DNA from: Rhabditophanes sp. KR3021
Taxonomy: Eukaryota > Nematoda > Chromadorea > Rhabditida > Alloionematidae
Length of the DNA stretch: 64,000 nucleotides
NCBI GenBank assembly: GCA_963281155.1
Contig: CAUJLY010000002.1
Location: forward strand, 7,254,001-7,318,000
Direction of reading: 5' to 3'
Made by a program: the position numbers and the translations under genes
In this document: piece by piece, positions 1-10,357 of the stretch
Numbering within the stretch: the stretch's first letter is position 1
Layout: the number at the start of each line of letters is the position of its first letter
The notes under the pieces: model-generated
Database searches by the model: none
What the model saw: the letters and a program-made list of their open reading frames with translations, nothing else
Told to the model about the DNA's origin: nothing

Positions 1-48
1 TGTGGGAGTAATCTCTAGAATATCATAAAACTTGGTATCCTTAACCAT
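1..48 (-). CDS. DnaJ/Hsp40 type A chaperone, N-terminal fragment
   Basis: Only the first 16 codons lie in the window; the gene runs off the left edge. The peptide MVKDTKFYDILEITPT matches the start of the J-domain of DNAJA1/2-type Hsp40s, which begin MVKxTxYYDxLxVxP. Members of this family stimulate Hsp70 ATPase through an HPD motif, which would lie outside the window. A splice-acceptor-like TTTTAG sits 6 nt before the ATG, which fits a trans-spliced or 5'-UTR-spliced message. RPL14 lies upstream on the same strand. The short length limits certainty, although the match is distinctive. Confidence 0.72.
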   Translation of the reverse strand, partial: MVKDTKFYDILEITPT

Positions 49-581
49 GATTGCCTAAAAAGAATGAATAAATGCGAAAAGTCACCAAACAAGAGCACGA
101 AATAAAAATGTAAAAAGAATGAGTAATATGGGGGGAGTAAAGTTGCGATCGAATGTAAAGTCAACTCTACACTTTCTATTCACATTTTGCTGGAAACTTC
201 GAGAAGGCAAGTGACTAGTTACCAATTTCTCATACGCTCTCTAGCTGCATCGTCACATCATTAGCCAAAACGACAGTGCGTGTAGGAAGATATATACTTT
301 GGTTTGGTGATGAAATATGCTTTTATAAGTTTCGGTTAATGCAAATTTGTGCATAATAAAGAAATAAATGACCGTTGGGGTCTAAGACACATTTTTGTAT
401 GGTAAAAAGATAAGTTAACGTGAATAAGACAACGTTTGACAGAATAAAAGTTAATTTATGAACAAAATAGTGTAAAAGATATATAACAAAGATTTATTTC
501 GATTTGATGGAGCAAAATCACACAACCAACAACACGCATCAACAAAAACAAAAGTAATTATTGTGGATCAATTACCAAAAT
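49..581. other. Gap between DnaJ and RPL14
   Basis: AT-rich non-coding stretch. It holds the RPL14 3' UTR and the upstream region of the DnaJ gene. No coding signal is seen apart from the acceptor at 55-60. Confidence 0.6.
55..60 (-). promoter_or_regulatory. Splice acceptor before DnaJ start codon
   Basis: TTTTAG on the minus strand ends 6 nt before the ATG and no coding exon is visible upstream. It is a probable spliced-leader or 5'-UTR intron acceptor. Confidence 0.5.
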
Positions 582-1043
582 TTACTTAGCCTTGTTAGCA
601 GCCTTTCTCAATTTGGAATATGCTGAAGCAATGATACGGTTCTTAAGTTGTTTAACTCTCATGACCTTGTATCTTTCGAAGTCAGTTAATCCAGCGCGTC
701 TTTCCTTTTGGGCGATTTTCTTGGCCCAGTTGGTGGCGGCAAAGCTTTCGGCTACTTTGTCGGCTTCGAAGGCCTTTTGGACCTTGGATGTGCGTTGTCC
801 GACACGGAGGTTGAGCTTGAACTTGGTCAAAGCAATATTTTTAAGATTGACGACGGTTCTCTTGACTCCAGTGGTTGGTCCATCGACTAAGATCTGGAAA
901 ATAGGTTTTTTGAAGGAATTGGAAGGGTATTAACTTACTTTGTTTCCATCAACAATATTGACAATAGCGGCAAGTTTGCCTTCGTTCTTTCCGTGAGCAA
1001 TGTAGACGACACGTCCAACTTCAACGTACTTATTGTAAATCAT
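582..1043 (-). CDS. RPL14: Large ribosomal subunit protein eL14
   Basis: Two exons: 1043-939 (35 codons, start MIYNKYVEVGRVVYIAHG) and 893-582 (103 codons plus stop), joined across a 45-nt GT-AG intron in phase 0; product 138 aa. The N-terminal KOW-like half (YVEVGRVVYIAHGKNEGKLA) and the motif VDGPTTGVKR followed by the basic helix TNWAKKIAQKERRAGLTDFE match eL14 proteins throughout. The family binds 23S-like rRNA in the 60S subunit. The protein is short at the C terminus compared with the human form, as in other invertebrates. An acceptor-like TTTTAG sits 13 nt before the ATG, which argues for trans-splicing or a 5'-UTR intron. Confidence 0.95.
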
Positions 1044-1056
1044 GATGCAGAATAAC

Positions 1057-1062
1057 CTAAAA
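1057..1062 (-). promoter_or_regulatory. Splice acceptor before RPL14 start codon
   Basis: Minus-strand GGTTTTAG ends 13 nt before the RPL14 ATG. This is the same arrangement as upstream of DnaJ, NDUFA13, BET1, FAIM and SPT5. Confidence 0.5.
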
Positions 1063-1731
1063 CCAAAAAACAACTTTATTATAATGATAACCCGATTTTA
1101 GTTCAAAAAAGTCAAATTTCTCGTAATAGGCATCCCAAAAATTAATAAAATTGACTCAAAATAATATTTAATATTTTAGCACCTCAAAACAACCTCAAAA
1201 AAGCAAAAACCAAACAAAAAAAGAAGGAAAGGGTTAAAATTTGGTTAAAATAAATGAATACCTATAATACTGCATTCCAACTAAAATCGCTTGAAGAAAC
1301 AACCAATGCAAGGTTGGAAAAAAGTGTCCTTGATCAATCAAAAATACTTGGTAGGTTTTGTGCAACATAAAAAGCACTTAAAATCTATAGTTTTTTTGAT
1401 TGTCACAACTTTGAAAATAACAACATTAATTAAGTTTATTCAAATTTGGTTTAAAAAGATAGGTATATTGTTTTGGGACAAATACGACTCTTTGACATTT
1501 CTTTTTGTTCCTCTGTCCTCTCAACCACAGGTTAAGAGCTCCTTACTTTTTTTTGTTTTAAAAGGAAAAGTTATTGGAGTAACGGTGTCAACATCCGCTC
1601 ATTTGCTTTTTATTGTTAGAAAGTATTGTTTTAAATCGGTTTAGTTTGATATAAAATTATATGTTTTGTTTGGTTGATTGTATAATAATTAGTTAATTCA
1701 AATCTAAATACTTATTTGTTATCATATTATT
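1063..1731. other. Divergent intergenic region RPL14 / zinc-finger gene
   Basis: Separates two outward-facing genes and presumably contains both promoters. One open frame of about 117 codons exists here, but its composition is low-complexity (Phe, Lys, Leu, Val) and it lacks an ATG-based coding pattern or any family match, so I treat it as non-coding. Confidence 0.55.
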
Positions 1732-3407
1732 ATGTATTGGGAAAGAGAAGATTCGCCTGATTCAGACGCTTTGAGACAGCAGCTCACAGAAGTTCTTGAG
1801 GAAGATCAGATTGCTAAGCGGTTAAAAGCGAAGGTAAGCAAATCATTTACTTAAACATTTAATATGAAAGGTATTTATAGAATGGAACAACTTTTAGTAT
1901 TGGAAAATTAGTCTGTGATTTGAGGAAAAGTGCAATAAAAGAGGATATTATTGAAACGAAGTTAAACCTCATCAAGCAAAATGGACAAATTAACCTAGAA
2001 TCGTTAAAAAATCTCGCATCTCTTATAAATATAAGGAAGGTTCCTTCTTTTGCTGTTCCCAAATTTAATCCGAGTATGCCGCCACCCTCTTTTCAAATGA
2101 TTAATAAAGGGCAAATATTTATCCATCCTGCCAGACACGACGAAATTGTAGGAGCATTGCACCACCCAACGGATCCTCAAATTATTAGAAAAAAGTTTAG
2201 AGAAAAGATGACAAGGTGTAAGGTTTGCAAGAATCGTTTTTTGGAGAAACAGCAATACGAAAGACATCTCAGAGACAAACATCCTATCGAGCATTTAAAG
2301 TATCTGATCCAACAAGAGGATGAGATGGAAGCACAAAGGAAGTTCGAGATGGACCAGAATCGGTTGGAAGAAATTGCAACTGGAGGATTCATCCCCCCAG
2401 AATCCGAGTACAAAGAGATTTGTGAGGCAATCATACTCGAAAACATCCCCCTCCCAGGAGAAGCTGACAAAGGCTTCGGACCTCGAATGAACAACCGCGG
2501 CCAACTAATTATGGGTAAAAGACCTTACTTGAAGAGAAAAGTCAGTCCTCAGTGTCCTTTTTGTGACAAAAGATTCAGAAACGAGCATTCTCTGAAGAAA
2601 CACATCGAAAAGAAACACGAAGAAAGTAAGGAATTTTTCAGTTGTCTGAGATGCTTTAAAGCCATCAATAATGGAGAAGACAAGCTGAAACATAGATGTG
2701 AATTTGTAAGTTATCATTAAATAGCGTATTTTGTAATCTTTAAATGCCAGGCTCATGTATGCTTTGAATGCATCCCGATGAAAAACATGTGCACCGAAAA
2801 CAGATTAATGGCACATCGGGCAAAATTTCATCGCGGAGCAAACTCTGGCTTCAGATGTAATTTGTGCAATGCCAAATTCTTGACACCTCGTAAACTACGA
2901 AAGCACAAAAAGATGTCTCACGTCTTCACAAAGACCTTCGCATGCCACTTTTGTACTGAACAATTTATCAGTGAGCCTTCCGTTACAGCTCATGAACGTG
3001 TGCATACTGGAATAATCAAGTTTGAATGCAAGATTTGTGACTTCAAGTCAAACAGATATCCCTACATGGAACAGCATAAGAAGGAAGAACACGGGTATAT
3101 TTGTTCCATTTGTCAAGACAAATTTCCTGAATGGTCCGAAATTAAAGAACATACTATTTCAGTTCATGGTGGATATCTAACAACAGAAGACAATACAGGT
3201 ACGTCACTAAAGTTTCAACTTTTTTCTATACTTGTGAGAATAATAAAAATTAGGCCTTTAATTTGTTTGTATGCTCTGTCAAAAAGAGCCAAATCGTTTT
3301 CACGGTTTTAAATATTTGATTTGTTTAATGATGCACTTAACATTCTAATTTTCATTGTAGGTTATATAGAGTGTCCCCGAGTATGGGTTCTTTTTAAAGG
3401 AGAATGA
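1732..3407 (+). CDS. C2H2 zinc-finger protein, about 7 fingers
   Basis: Four exons: 1732-1833, 1881-2705, 2751-3198 and 3361-3407; all GT-AG, product 473 aa. The start MYWEREDSPDSDALRQQL is followed by a helical acidic region and then a finger near residue 145 (CKVCKNRFLEKQQYERHLRDKH). A second finger is CPFCDKRFRNEHSLKKHIEKKH, with an atypical C-x2-C knuckle after it. Exon 3 then carries an irregular finger and four regular ones (CNLC...H, CHFC...H, CKIC...H, CSIC...H). Linkers are not the TGEKP type except VHTGIIKFEC. Fingers of this kind usually bind DNA, sometimes RNA; no orthologue can be named. The last intron (162 nt) is longer than the other two (47 and 45 nt). Confidence 0.85.
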
Positions 3408-3851
3408 ATCTAGAAGGAGCCATCAAATAACCTGTTAGCTTGTTTAAAAAGATGAAAGATTGAGCCCCTGCACCAATATCCACACAAAGTGCTGATCCAA
3501 ATTGGAAAAATTGAATTGTGTGTGGAGAGATTTCTTATTTTAATGTTATAACTTTTTTTGATCGTATTTAGAACGACATTGTAAAACTAATAAAGATAAC
3601 TTTGCTTTGTTTTGTGGAAATGATTAGATCTCTCTCAACTTTCATATGATGATTGAAAAATCATTGCTAATCATTTTTGTGTTTCAATTTATTTTGATTA
3701 TTGCATTTTATTTACTTTTGAAGTTTCACACCGAATATTTAGATAGTAAGGAGTAGAGGAATTGGGGAGTCGTGTATCTTAATGTGTTGCGTTGATTATT
3801 CTATATTTTTATTTTGTCCAGGATTCAGCCCTTATTTAATTGTTTGTTTCT
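3408..3851 (+). other. Gap between zinc-finger gene and NDUFA13
   Basis: The two genes are co-directional with about 450 nt between them. It holds the 3' UTR of the zinc-finger gene, with an AATAAA-like tract (aactaataaag near 3586), and a T-rich run leading into the acceptor at 3852-3857. No coding signal. Confidence 0.5.
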
Positions 3852-3857
3852 TTTTAG
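3852..3857 (+). promoter_or_regulatory. Splice acceptor before NDUFA13 start codon
   Basis: TTTCTTTTTAG ends 7 nt before the ATG. A trans-splice or 5'-UTR intron acceptor is likely, as at other housekeeping genes in the window. Confidence 0.5.
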
Positions 3858-3864
3858 ATAGATT

Positions 3865-4427
3865 ATGACCGAGCAGGGGTCAAAGTTTAAGCAGGAAATG
3901 CCTCCTCCTGGTGGATACAGAAACTTCAACTCTGCAAGAACATATGCTAAGCAACTATTTAGACGTAAGTAATGGTTGTAATAGTATTTGATATGATTAT
4001 CATTTTAGCTGGCGTGGTGACTGGAGTAATTGCATCGGCCACACTTTACGGAATCTTCCAATCATATATGATTCGCAAGCATCTCGTCACAGAGAAATTC
4101 GAAGACGTTGACTTACAAACTGCCATGGAGCCTTTCCTGACTGCGGAAAGAGATCGGGACTGGTTGCGTTTTCTAAAGAAAAACCGTGACATGGAAAACG
4201 AAGTTATGAAAGATGTTGCTGGGTGGCAGACTGGGACCTGGTATGGAGAGCCCGTTTTCTTCACTCTAGGAAATAAATGGTGGGACCCCTCAATGACCGA
4301 ATGCTATGCTCACTCTACGCGTAAAAATGAGATGGACGACCATTATTGGAGACATCACAGTGAATATTCTGCACCTAAGTTCTACGACAAATACTTGCCA
4401 GCTTGGTTTGCTCGTTATATCTGGTAA
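3865..4427 (+). CDS. NDUFA13: NADH:ubiquinone oxidoreductase subunit A13 (GRIM-19)
   Basis: Two exons, 3865-3964 and 4009-4427, with a 44-nt intron; 172 aa. The N-terminal signature KQEMPPPGGYRNFN is diagnostic of NDUFA13/GRIM-19. It is followed by one membrane helix (GVVTGVIASATLYGIFQSYM), a charged coiled stretch with AERDRDWLRFLKKNRDMENE, and the conserved MKDVAGWQTGTWYGEPVF. In the family this is an accessory subunit of complex I in the inner mitochondrial membrane. The tail is longer and richer in aromatic residues than the human protein (144 aa), ending WFARYIW. A poly(A)-like AATAAA lies near 4521. Confidence 0.95.
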
Positions 4428-4816
4428 TTTGATTTTATTAGGTTAGATGATTTTGGGTGGTAAGAACCAATCGCCAAAGTCAAATATAAGGGCTATATTT
4501 TTTCTGCTGTAGGATTTTTGAATAAATTTATTAATACCATTTTCCTGTCAAATAATATGCTTGTTTTTAAGTAGTTTAATAATAATCTTGCACACAAACA
4601 AAGGACTTAGAAAGCATCGATGCATTTTAATAATAACTCTCCACACAAGCAATGACTTAAAAAGCACCGACATATATTAATATGCAATTGATAATAAATT
4701 TTTACATAAACCAATCATTTCAAAACATGAATCTTATTTATTCAACAATCATGAGAATATAAAAAATGCAACGTAAAATACAAAATAAATAATATTATAC
4801 ACTGCCAAGATTAGTT
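4428..4816. other. 3'-to-3' intergenic, NDUFA13 / SPCS1
   Basis: AT-rich tail-to-tail spacer with AATAAA-type signals for both strands. A short imperfect direct repeat (about 40 nt, around 4580-4610 and 4632-4660, containing 'taataat...cacacaa...gactta') is visible. No gene. Confidence 0.5.
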
Positions 4817-5195
4817 TTAATTGGTCTTCTTGTCACCTTCAGTAGTCTCTTCAGATGTCTTGGTCTTGTCTTGTTCAAGTACAGGTGGGGCGACGTTTGC
4901 AAGCCAGGAGATAGGATTTCTTCTGAAACAAGGCCAAGCAGGCAAGCAGATAACACACGAAATACCAAATCCGATCCCAATAGCATAAACCATATGAGAC
5001 ATTTGTTGTGTATAAAATCCAACAATAAACCCAACAACAGCAGACACAACAATTACAACCTAAAAAGAAGTTAATTTAATGGTCAAATAAAGTAATCACC
5101 TCATAAATGATTTCGGCTTTTTGTTGTCCAACAAAATCAATACTGGTGTTTAGGCAATTCATCCAGGATGGTAGCATAGCAATTAGACTGTCCAT
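4817..5195 (-). CDS. SPCS1: Signal peptidase complex subunit 1 (12 kDa)
   Basis: Two exons: 5195-5100 and 5059-4817, with a 40-nt intron in phase 0; 112 aa. The order matches SPC12/SPCS1: a cytosolic start MDSLIAMLPSWMNCLNT, then IDFVGQQKAE (cf. MDYxGQxLAE), two membrane helices (VVSAVVGFIVGFYTQQMSH and VYAIGIGFGISCVICL) and the conserved LPAWPCFRRNPISWL loop (cf. LPPWPxYRRxPLxWL). A charged tail rich in Lys, Thr and Glu ends the protein. In the family this is a non-catalytic subunit of the ER signal peptidase. The start was chosen because the exon 1 frame joins cleanly to exon 2. Confidence 0.93.
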
Positions 5196-5450
5196 TATAG
5201 TTAAAGTATTTGTAAAATTAAATAGGTTGTTTGATGGATTTTAATATTATTTTAGCGACGTGTTGTTGTTGCTTCCACTAAGCAGATGACTTTGCACCAA
5301 TTGTTCTTTTTGGGATGGTTTATGAGGAAGGTAAGTTAAAAGGAAATGATTATGGAATAGTTGATAAGATGTAGTTTTTTAAGTAAATGTAGACGGTGGT
5401 ACTTAGTGAACTATAAGTATGCCACAAGCTAATTGATTTAAGTACAACGA

Positions 5451-6219
5451 ATGAAGTTGAAGATAAGAACTTTGTGCGGTCTTACAAAAATTGAGTTGGA
5501 AAAGTATGATGAAACTACTTTTGGTAACGACAAGGAGCGGATGACTTATCTTGGTTCAATTATTGCTAAATTGTGTAGAAGAATTGAGGAAACAATTGAT
5601 TCTGATGAAAGCTCTGTCGACCAAGTTGAGGCTTGAGCAGTTATCAATGATATGATGTTGCAAAAGTTTGTTCAAACTCCTGAGCGTGAATTGAAGAGAG
5701 TCAATTTGTAACTTACATCCAAAACTCAATGAAAAATTCTATCCTTACAACGAGCGCAATGTGATCAAAAAGAGTGTTTGATGTTGTTGCCAAGAAAGTT
5801 GTTAAAATGTATTTGGGACCAGTCATTACTCTAGTTCGAATGGCAACTGATTTTATTGATAGACATATTTCTGGATTGTCAAGTAGATGTAGTGTTTTCC
5901 AACCTTCAATAATGTTATTACTGAATGTATGAAGGGAGGACTTAATTTGGCTCGTAAAAGATCTAAACGGTTTGTTGATGACGTCATTTCGATGGAGACT
6001 GCTTTGGTTTACACTAACAGACCTGAGTTTTTGTTGAAGGGAGGTGATGTAATGGGTGTAAATGATGAATCGAGTTTAGTCGAAATCTACACAGATGCTT
6101 TTAAGGAACCGGGTTATTATTATTCGAAATTAAGGAATGCAAAAGAACTCTTCTTCCTTTGGATGCTAATCAAATGTTGATTACTAGCATTCTTAAAGAT
6201 GCTAAAAATGCTGTTTAGG
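5451..6219 (+). pseudogene. Dynamin-family stalk fragment, broken
   Basis: Three separate reading-frame pieces run in the same order as a dynamin stalk. A 61-codon piece has a helix then NDKERMTYLGSIIAKLCRRI (cf. the RKTKALLQMVQQFxxDFEKRI region). Around 5777 is VFDVVAKKVVKMYLGP (cf. AFExxVKKQVxxLxEP). At 5929 a piece contains ARKRSKRFVDDVISMETALV followed by YTNRPEFL (cf. the QxxLLIDIExxYxNTxHxDF motif). Stops and frame changes separate the pieces, and no GTPase domain is present. It is therefore a truncated, decayed copy. The parent could be dynamin or a DRP1-like fission GTPase; these pieces do not decide which. Confidence 0.68.
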
Positions 6220-6240
6220 AAATTAATTTCACTTATTTAT

Positions 6241-6622
6241 AGTGAAACAATTGGCTCAAGCTAACGGATGGCAAGTCTTGTTCAAAGGAGCTGATGCTTT
6301 CTTCCTAGCTAACTTCTTATACAACTACACGAAGAATGAGTTTTTGAGTTATCTCGATACTGAATATCCTGATTTCGGAGGAGTCGCTGTCAAGAATGCA
6401 GAGGATTTCACAAAATTGGATACTCGCGAGGCTTTTAGTACTGCCTGGAGAAGCACTGTTCGTGATTTGGCTGCATCAACCGTTGCAACTGTTATTTCAC
6501 GCCCATTCACTGTCATATTTGTTCCCGAAGTTGCTCAAATTATTGGAGGTGAAAGCAAATACACGCATGTTGTTTCGAGTCTTTACAAAATCAGGCACGA
6601 AAATGCTGATTCTAAAAAATGA
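6241..6622 (+). pseudogene. MTCH-type mitochondrial carrier fragment
   Basis: The reading frame opens directly after an intact splice acceptor (TTATTTATAG ending at 6240), so it looks like a single surviving exon. It contains GWQVLFKGADAFFLANFLYN, an acidic spacer, and then TVRDLAASTVATVISRPFTV followed by QIIGGESKYTHVVSSLYKI. That series matches MTCH1/2, whose second half reads TREMIARSAATLITHPF...QFIGRESKYxxxxxSIxxI. The family are outer-mitochondrial-membrane insertases related to carriers. The frame ends prematurely after RHENADSKK and no other exons are found, so this is a gene fragment. It abuts a dynamin fragment. Confidence 0.72.
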
Positions 6623-6960
6623 AATATTTGATACTGGATCTATGAAAGAGTTGTTTTGCCCAAAATATAACTAAATTGTTTTAGACTTTATAAACTTGAA
6701 ACATTAATAAAGCGTGGAAGAGAGTTAATGAAAAGTTTATTTAGATGATAACAATACAAACATTGAAACATAAAAATTAACAAGATAAAATTCAAATTGA
6801 TCAAAATCATTATTCACATCCGAATCATTGTCTATGTCTAATTACTATCTATATTCAAATCACTTTCAGTACCCTTAATATAGATCAAGGAAATGATCGA
6901 ATAAACATGTTTCAATAGAATCACGCATAATTTTATATAAGGTAGACTTTTCTATCAGCT

Positions 6961-7451
6961 TTAAAATCCAAAAGCAAATACATTGTTAAAGATAATTTTG
7001 GAACCATTGTCCTGATCAATGAAACTGCAATCTGCCTTTGTTTTTCCGAATCTGATTTCTTCAACCATGATTCTTACAGAATTGGGAATGATCAATGGAG
7101 ATTTAATATAACGGACAGCTAATACTTCAAGATTTTTAAAACTAGTGAAATATTTTTTGCCTCATTTTCAATTCTATCAATTCCAAGTACTCTTATGTTT
7201 GGGTATCTTTCGACAATTTTTTTAGCAAATAAAATTGTAAATGAACGATCTAGCGTAGCTTTGATACAAGGTAAGGTATTTGATGCGGAAACCAAAATAG
7301 TTTGGCATAATTTTGTATCAAAACTATGGCAAAAACTAGCATTAATAAATAAATCAAGTTGTATTAAATTGACACCTGGAAAAGTTTCTTTAATCACAAA
7401 GTGTGTTTCGTAGTTAAAAAGAAATCTAATTTGTTCTTGAAATTCACACAT
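6961..7451 (-). pseudogene. Leucine-rich orphan (F-box/LRR-like) relic, copy B
   Basis: A 110-codon frame (7451-7119) without a clear ATG-based N terminus contains LRR-like segments (VNLIQLDLFINAS, IVERYPNIRVLGIDRIENE). The coding trace continues past its stop in another frame, with FKNLEVLAVRYIKSPLIIPN and VRIMVEEIRFGKTKADCSF, ending at the stop at 6961. A single frameshift near 7125 therefore explains the break. The style (short irregular LRRs, a 'y/f-x-NLexL' motif) matches the relics at 16.9-18.5 kb and 55.3-56.2 kb. It is probably a member of a lineage-specific F-box/LRR-like family; the F-box itself is not seen. Confidence 0.5.
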
Positions 7452-7845
7452 TCATTTCCGGTAAGGAATGTATTTCCATCATATACATTATAAAAGGACC
7501 AGATTTGAATACACCTTTTCGAGACTTCTTTTCTTTATCATTGCCTTGCAGACGGCCTATCCCTAACCAAATGAGATTTTAACTTCCTACATAAGATCGT
7601 TGATTAATGTAAACCTATTTTGACACTTATAAACATAGTACAAAAAAATATTTTTTACCACTTGTGGTCTTCCCTTATTAATAATCTTACCAAGCGAACT
7701 AAGGAAATTGATAATGATATTATAAATGATTTTATTTGAAGCATACTATTGAGTTCCGCCAACTTGACAGCAACGGTCATCACAGATAAGCAAAGACAAA
7801 CAGTTTGTTAAAGAAGTGTAACACACACATATAATTAAAGTAATA
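7452..7845. other. Non-coding stretch before duplicated block
   Basis: No coding signal. It ends at the left breakpoint of the inverted duplication near 7846. Confidence 0.45.
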
Positions 7846-8014
7846 TTATGAACCGTGTTGCTTTGTTTTCGGAGATCATTTCAAAACCAAGGGAATTGTT
7901 AAAAATATCCAATGGGATCAAAAAGAATATTTGGTGTTGTCAAGTAATGGAGACATGCTTTTATGTCCACAAACACATTTATGTAAAATTAGACCTGTTA
8001 AGGATAATAATTAA
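7846..8014 (+). pseudogene. SPT5 C-terminal tail, duplicated fragment
   Basis: The translation FVFGDHFKTKGIVKNI... and QKEYLVLSSNGDMLLCPQTH, then LCKIRPVKDNN and stop, repeats the C terminus of the SPT5 protein encoded at 58683-62137. It has a few substitutions and an in-frame 9-nt shortening (parent KNGEEKEYL, copy DQKEYL). No upstream SPT5 sequence is present, so it cannot make the protein. It marks the left end of the duplicated block. Confidence 0.9.
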
Positions 8015-8465
8015 TTAGCTACTTATCCTTTTAATAACTATTTTTGTTAACCATTAATTAATCATTAATTTTTAATAACTACTTTTTGATGTTGGATAAA
8101 ACTATTTATTAAATCAATTTGCTTTATTATTTTAAAAGACATTTAATTATGCAGAATATATCCCGTTTTATTTATTTGTAATGCTTGGACAAAACTTACA
8201 ATCATTCAAAATGTGTTAATCAGTTTTTGAAAATGTATAATTGCATACGTCTCCAGATTTTATTTTTTTGATGACACAAATATTTGGATTTATTATCTAC
8301 ATTTGATGTAGAATTATCAGTTGTGATCAGAAATTATAAAACTCCAGTACATTCTTATCTGCAAATACACTGATAACAATCCTTACATAACCACATTTTG
8401 CTTCTCTTAATTAAGCAATTTTCCATTTTTGTTCAAGAATACCTTTTACTTCACTAAATTAAGAA

Positions 8466-10265
8466 ATGATCTATCAATATTTTCCCAATTTGTTTGGAGC
8501 TAGACTTTTTAATGATGCTGAATTAGCATTCAGTGACGGATCTATGAAAGTTTCAAGAATGATCTTGGCTGGACATAGCAAGTATTTTTTTGATTTACTC
8601 ACCAAGGATGTCACCAAAAGTAAGTTTATTAATATGTTCTTTTGATAAACTTGGTTGTTTCAGCCAAATTTGATATTAAGAATTTGAAAATGGCTAATTT
8701 TAAAGTTTACTATGAATACGTTCATTCTGGAGATGATTTTAAAATTGATGGGGATAAGATTGTTGCTTTTTTGCAAGTTCAAATTGAGTTAAACTTGCCT
8801 GATATAAGAGTGCGTTAATTTTGAGTAAACTTTTAATTGTTTATTTAGATTAAATTAATCGAATGGATTAAAAAAAAGGATTTTGTTATTTACCTAGGCA
8901 TTTTCTATGAAAATTCTAGTAGATCTGAACTCGAAGAGTATCATAATTTGACTGAACAGCTGATAACCACCAATTTTAAAGCTCTCTGTGAAATTAAGGC
9001 TTTTGATTCATTTTCAAGAGACAATTTCTTAAGACTTATGAGGAAAGATTTTATCAAGGATAAGGATCAAGTAATTATTTTAGATATAATTGCACGCTGG
9101 GTCGAATATGACTTTAATAACAGAAAATCGGATTGGCTCGATTTAGTTTCACAAATTGATTATACAAAAGTTGAACGTATAACATTAGGGGAATATGTTG
9201 AAAAAAATGAGAAGATTTATTTGATTCCGAATTTAATCAAATTTCTAATCCCTAAAATTAGAGTGAGAAAAGATGAAAAAATTGTCGTTAGCAGCATAGT
9301 TTCAAAAAATAGTTACTCAAAAATGATTTTGTGTAAGTCTTGAATTAATAAATAATTATATTTTTTAAGTTGGAGGGAGTAATTCACTTCAATCAGTTGT
9401 TGAAATTGATATAAAACAAAATTCAGTAAAAACAATCGGGAATTTATCTATTGGAAAATGGTGTCATTGCTCAGAAGAAATAGGAAATGATGTATTTGTA
9501 TTAGGAGATGAAAATAGCAAAAAAATCGAAAAGTATGTTCTCAGTTTTAATTATCAACTAAACATTTTTAGGTATAATTTGGAAAGTAACCAATCTGAAG
9601 TTCTTTCATTGGAAATGACTTGTAATAAATATGATTATTCATCTGTTGTTCACTCAAATAGAATTTATGTTATTGGTGGATACTTAAATGGCAAATCAAT
9701 TGACACTGTTGAATAGTAAGTATGGCAATATTTAAATTTATTTTATATTTAGTTTTGAACCTGAAAAAATGAAATGGATTGATGCTCCAAAATTATTACA
9801 ACCAATTAGTCGTCACGATTCAGTTATTGTTGATGAAATTATTTATGCTGTCGGAGATTCTCAGTCTACCAAGTTCCAAAGGTAATTAAGGACACTAATT
9901 AAATAAATAAAGTCTTTAGATTTGATCCACGTGAGGGTAAATGGAGTTTTTTGGCTGATATTCCAAATAAAAGACATTTTACTGCTCTGTCTGTGTTTGA
10001 ACATACAATTACATGTACAGGAGGTGTAAAAACTGAATCATTGTGCCAAATTTACGACATAAGAAATAAAAAATGGGATAAACTTGCAAATTTGACTATT
10101 CCTGTTTGGGGTGCAAAATCTATAGAAAATGAAACATCTATTATTGTTGCAGGTGGATTCAATACTGACCAAATTCAATCATACAGCAAAATTAACAAAG
10201 CCTGGAGTATTATGAATATTAAGTTACCACATAACAATTATTACAATTCCAAAATTTGGTTATAA
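8466..10265 (+). CDS. BTB-BACK-Kelch protein, derived copy
   Basis: Seven exons: 8466-8619, 8664-8809, 8849-9332, 9370-9532, 9572-9715, 9753-9881 and 9920-10265. All introns are GT-AG and 37-45 nt long; 521 aa. Residues 1-100 are BTB-like (DGSMKVSRMILAGHSKYFFD is the exposed helix of the fold). Residues 115-215 are BACK-like (FDSFSRDNFLRLMRKDFIKD; ARWVEYDFNNRKSDWLDLVS). The rest are Kelch blades with ISRHDSVIVDEIIYAVGD, HSNRIYVIGGYLNG and SIIVAGGF cores. KLHL-type proteins are usually substrate adaptors for Cullin-3 ubiquitin ligases. The frame is fully open and all splice sites are intact, so the copy may be functional. Its partner is at 56439-58231. Confidence 0.85.
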
Positions 10266-10357
10266 TTTGAAATAAAACATTATTGTATAGAAAGTTCTTT
10301 TATTTGAAAATCATCTATTTTTAATTCATGGCATCTAAATAAGTGCATATTTAAATT

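Larger units (their letters stand above)
7846..10357. repeat. Segmental duplication, derived copy (inverted partner 56350-58860)
   Basis: Read forward, this block matches the reverse complement of about 56350-58860. It starts inside the last codons of SPT5 (ATGAACCGTG...), runs through the SPT5 stop and 3' flank, then the whole BTB-Kelch gene and about 90 nt beyond its stop. Similarity falls away at both ends (left near 7846, right near 10357). The SPT5 tail is complete only at the partner site, so this copy is the derived one. Confidence 0.88.

Noticed and set aside
592..933. Plus-strand frames over RPL14
   Set aside because: Antisense shadow of a clearly conserved ribosomal protein gene.
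1291..1644. 117-codon open frame between RPL14 and the zinc-finger gene
   Set aside because: Low-complexity composition, no ATG-led structure, no family features, sits in a divergent promoter region.
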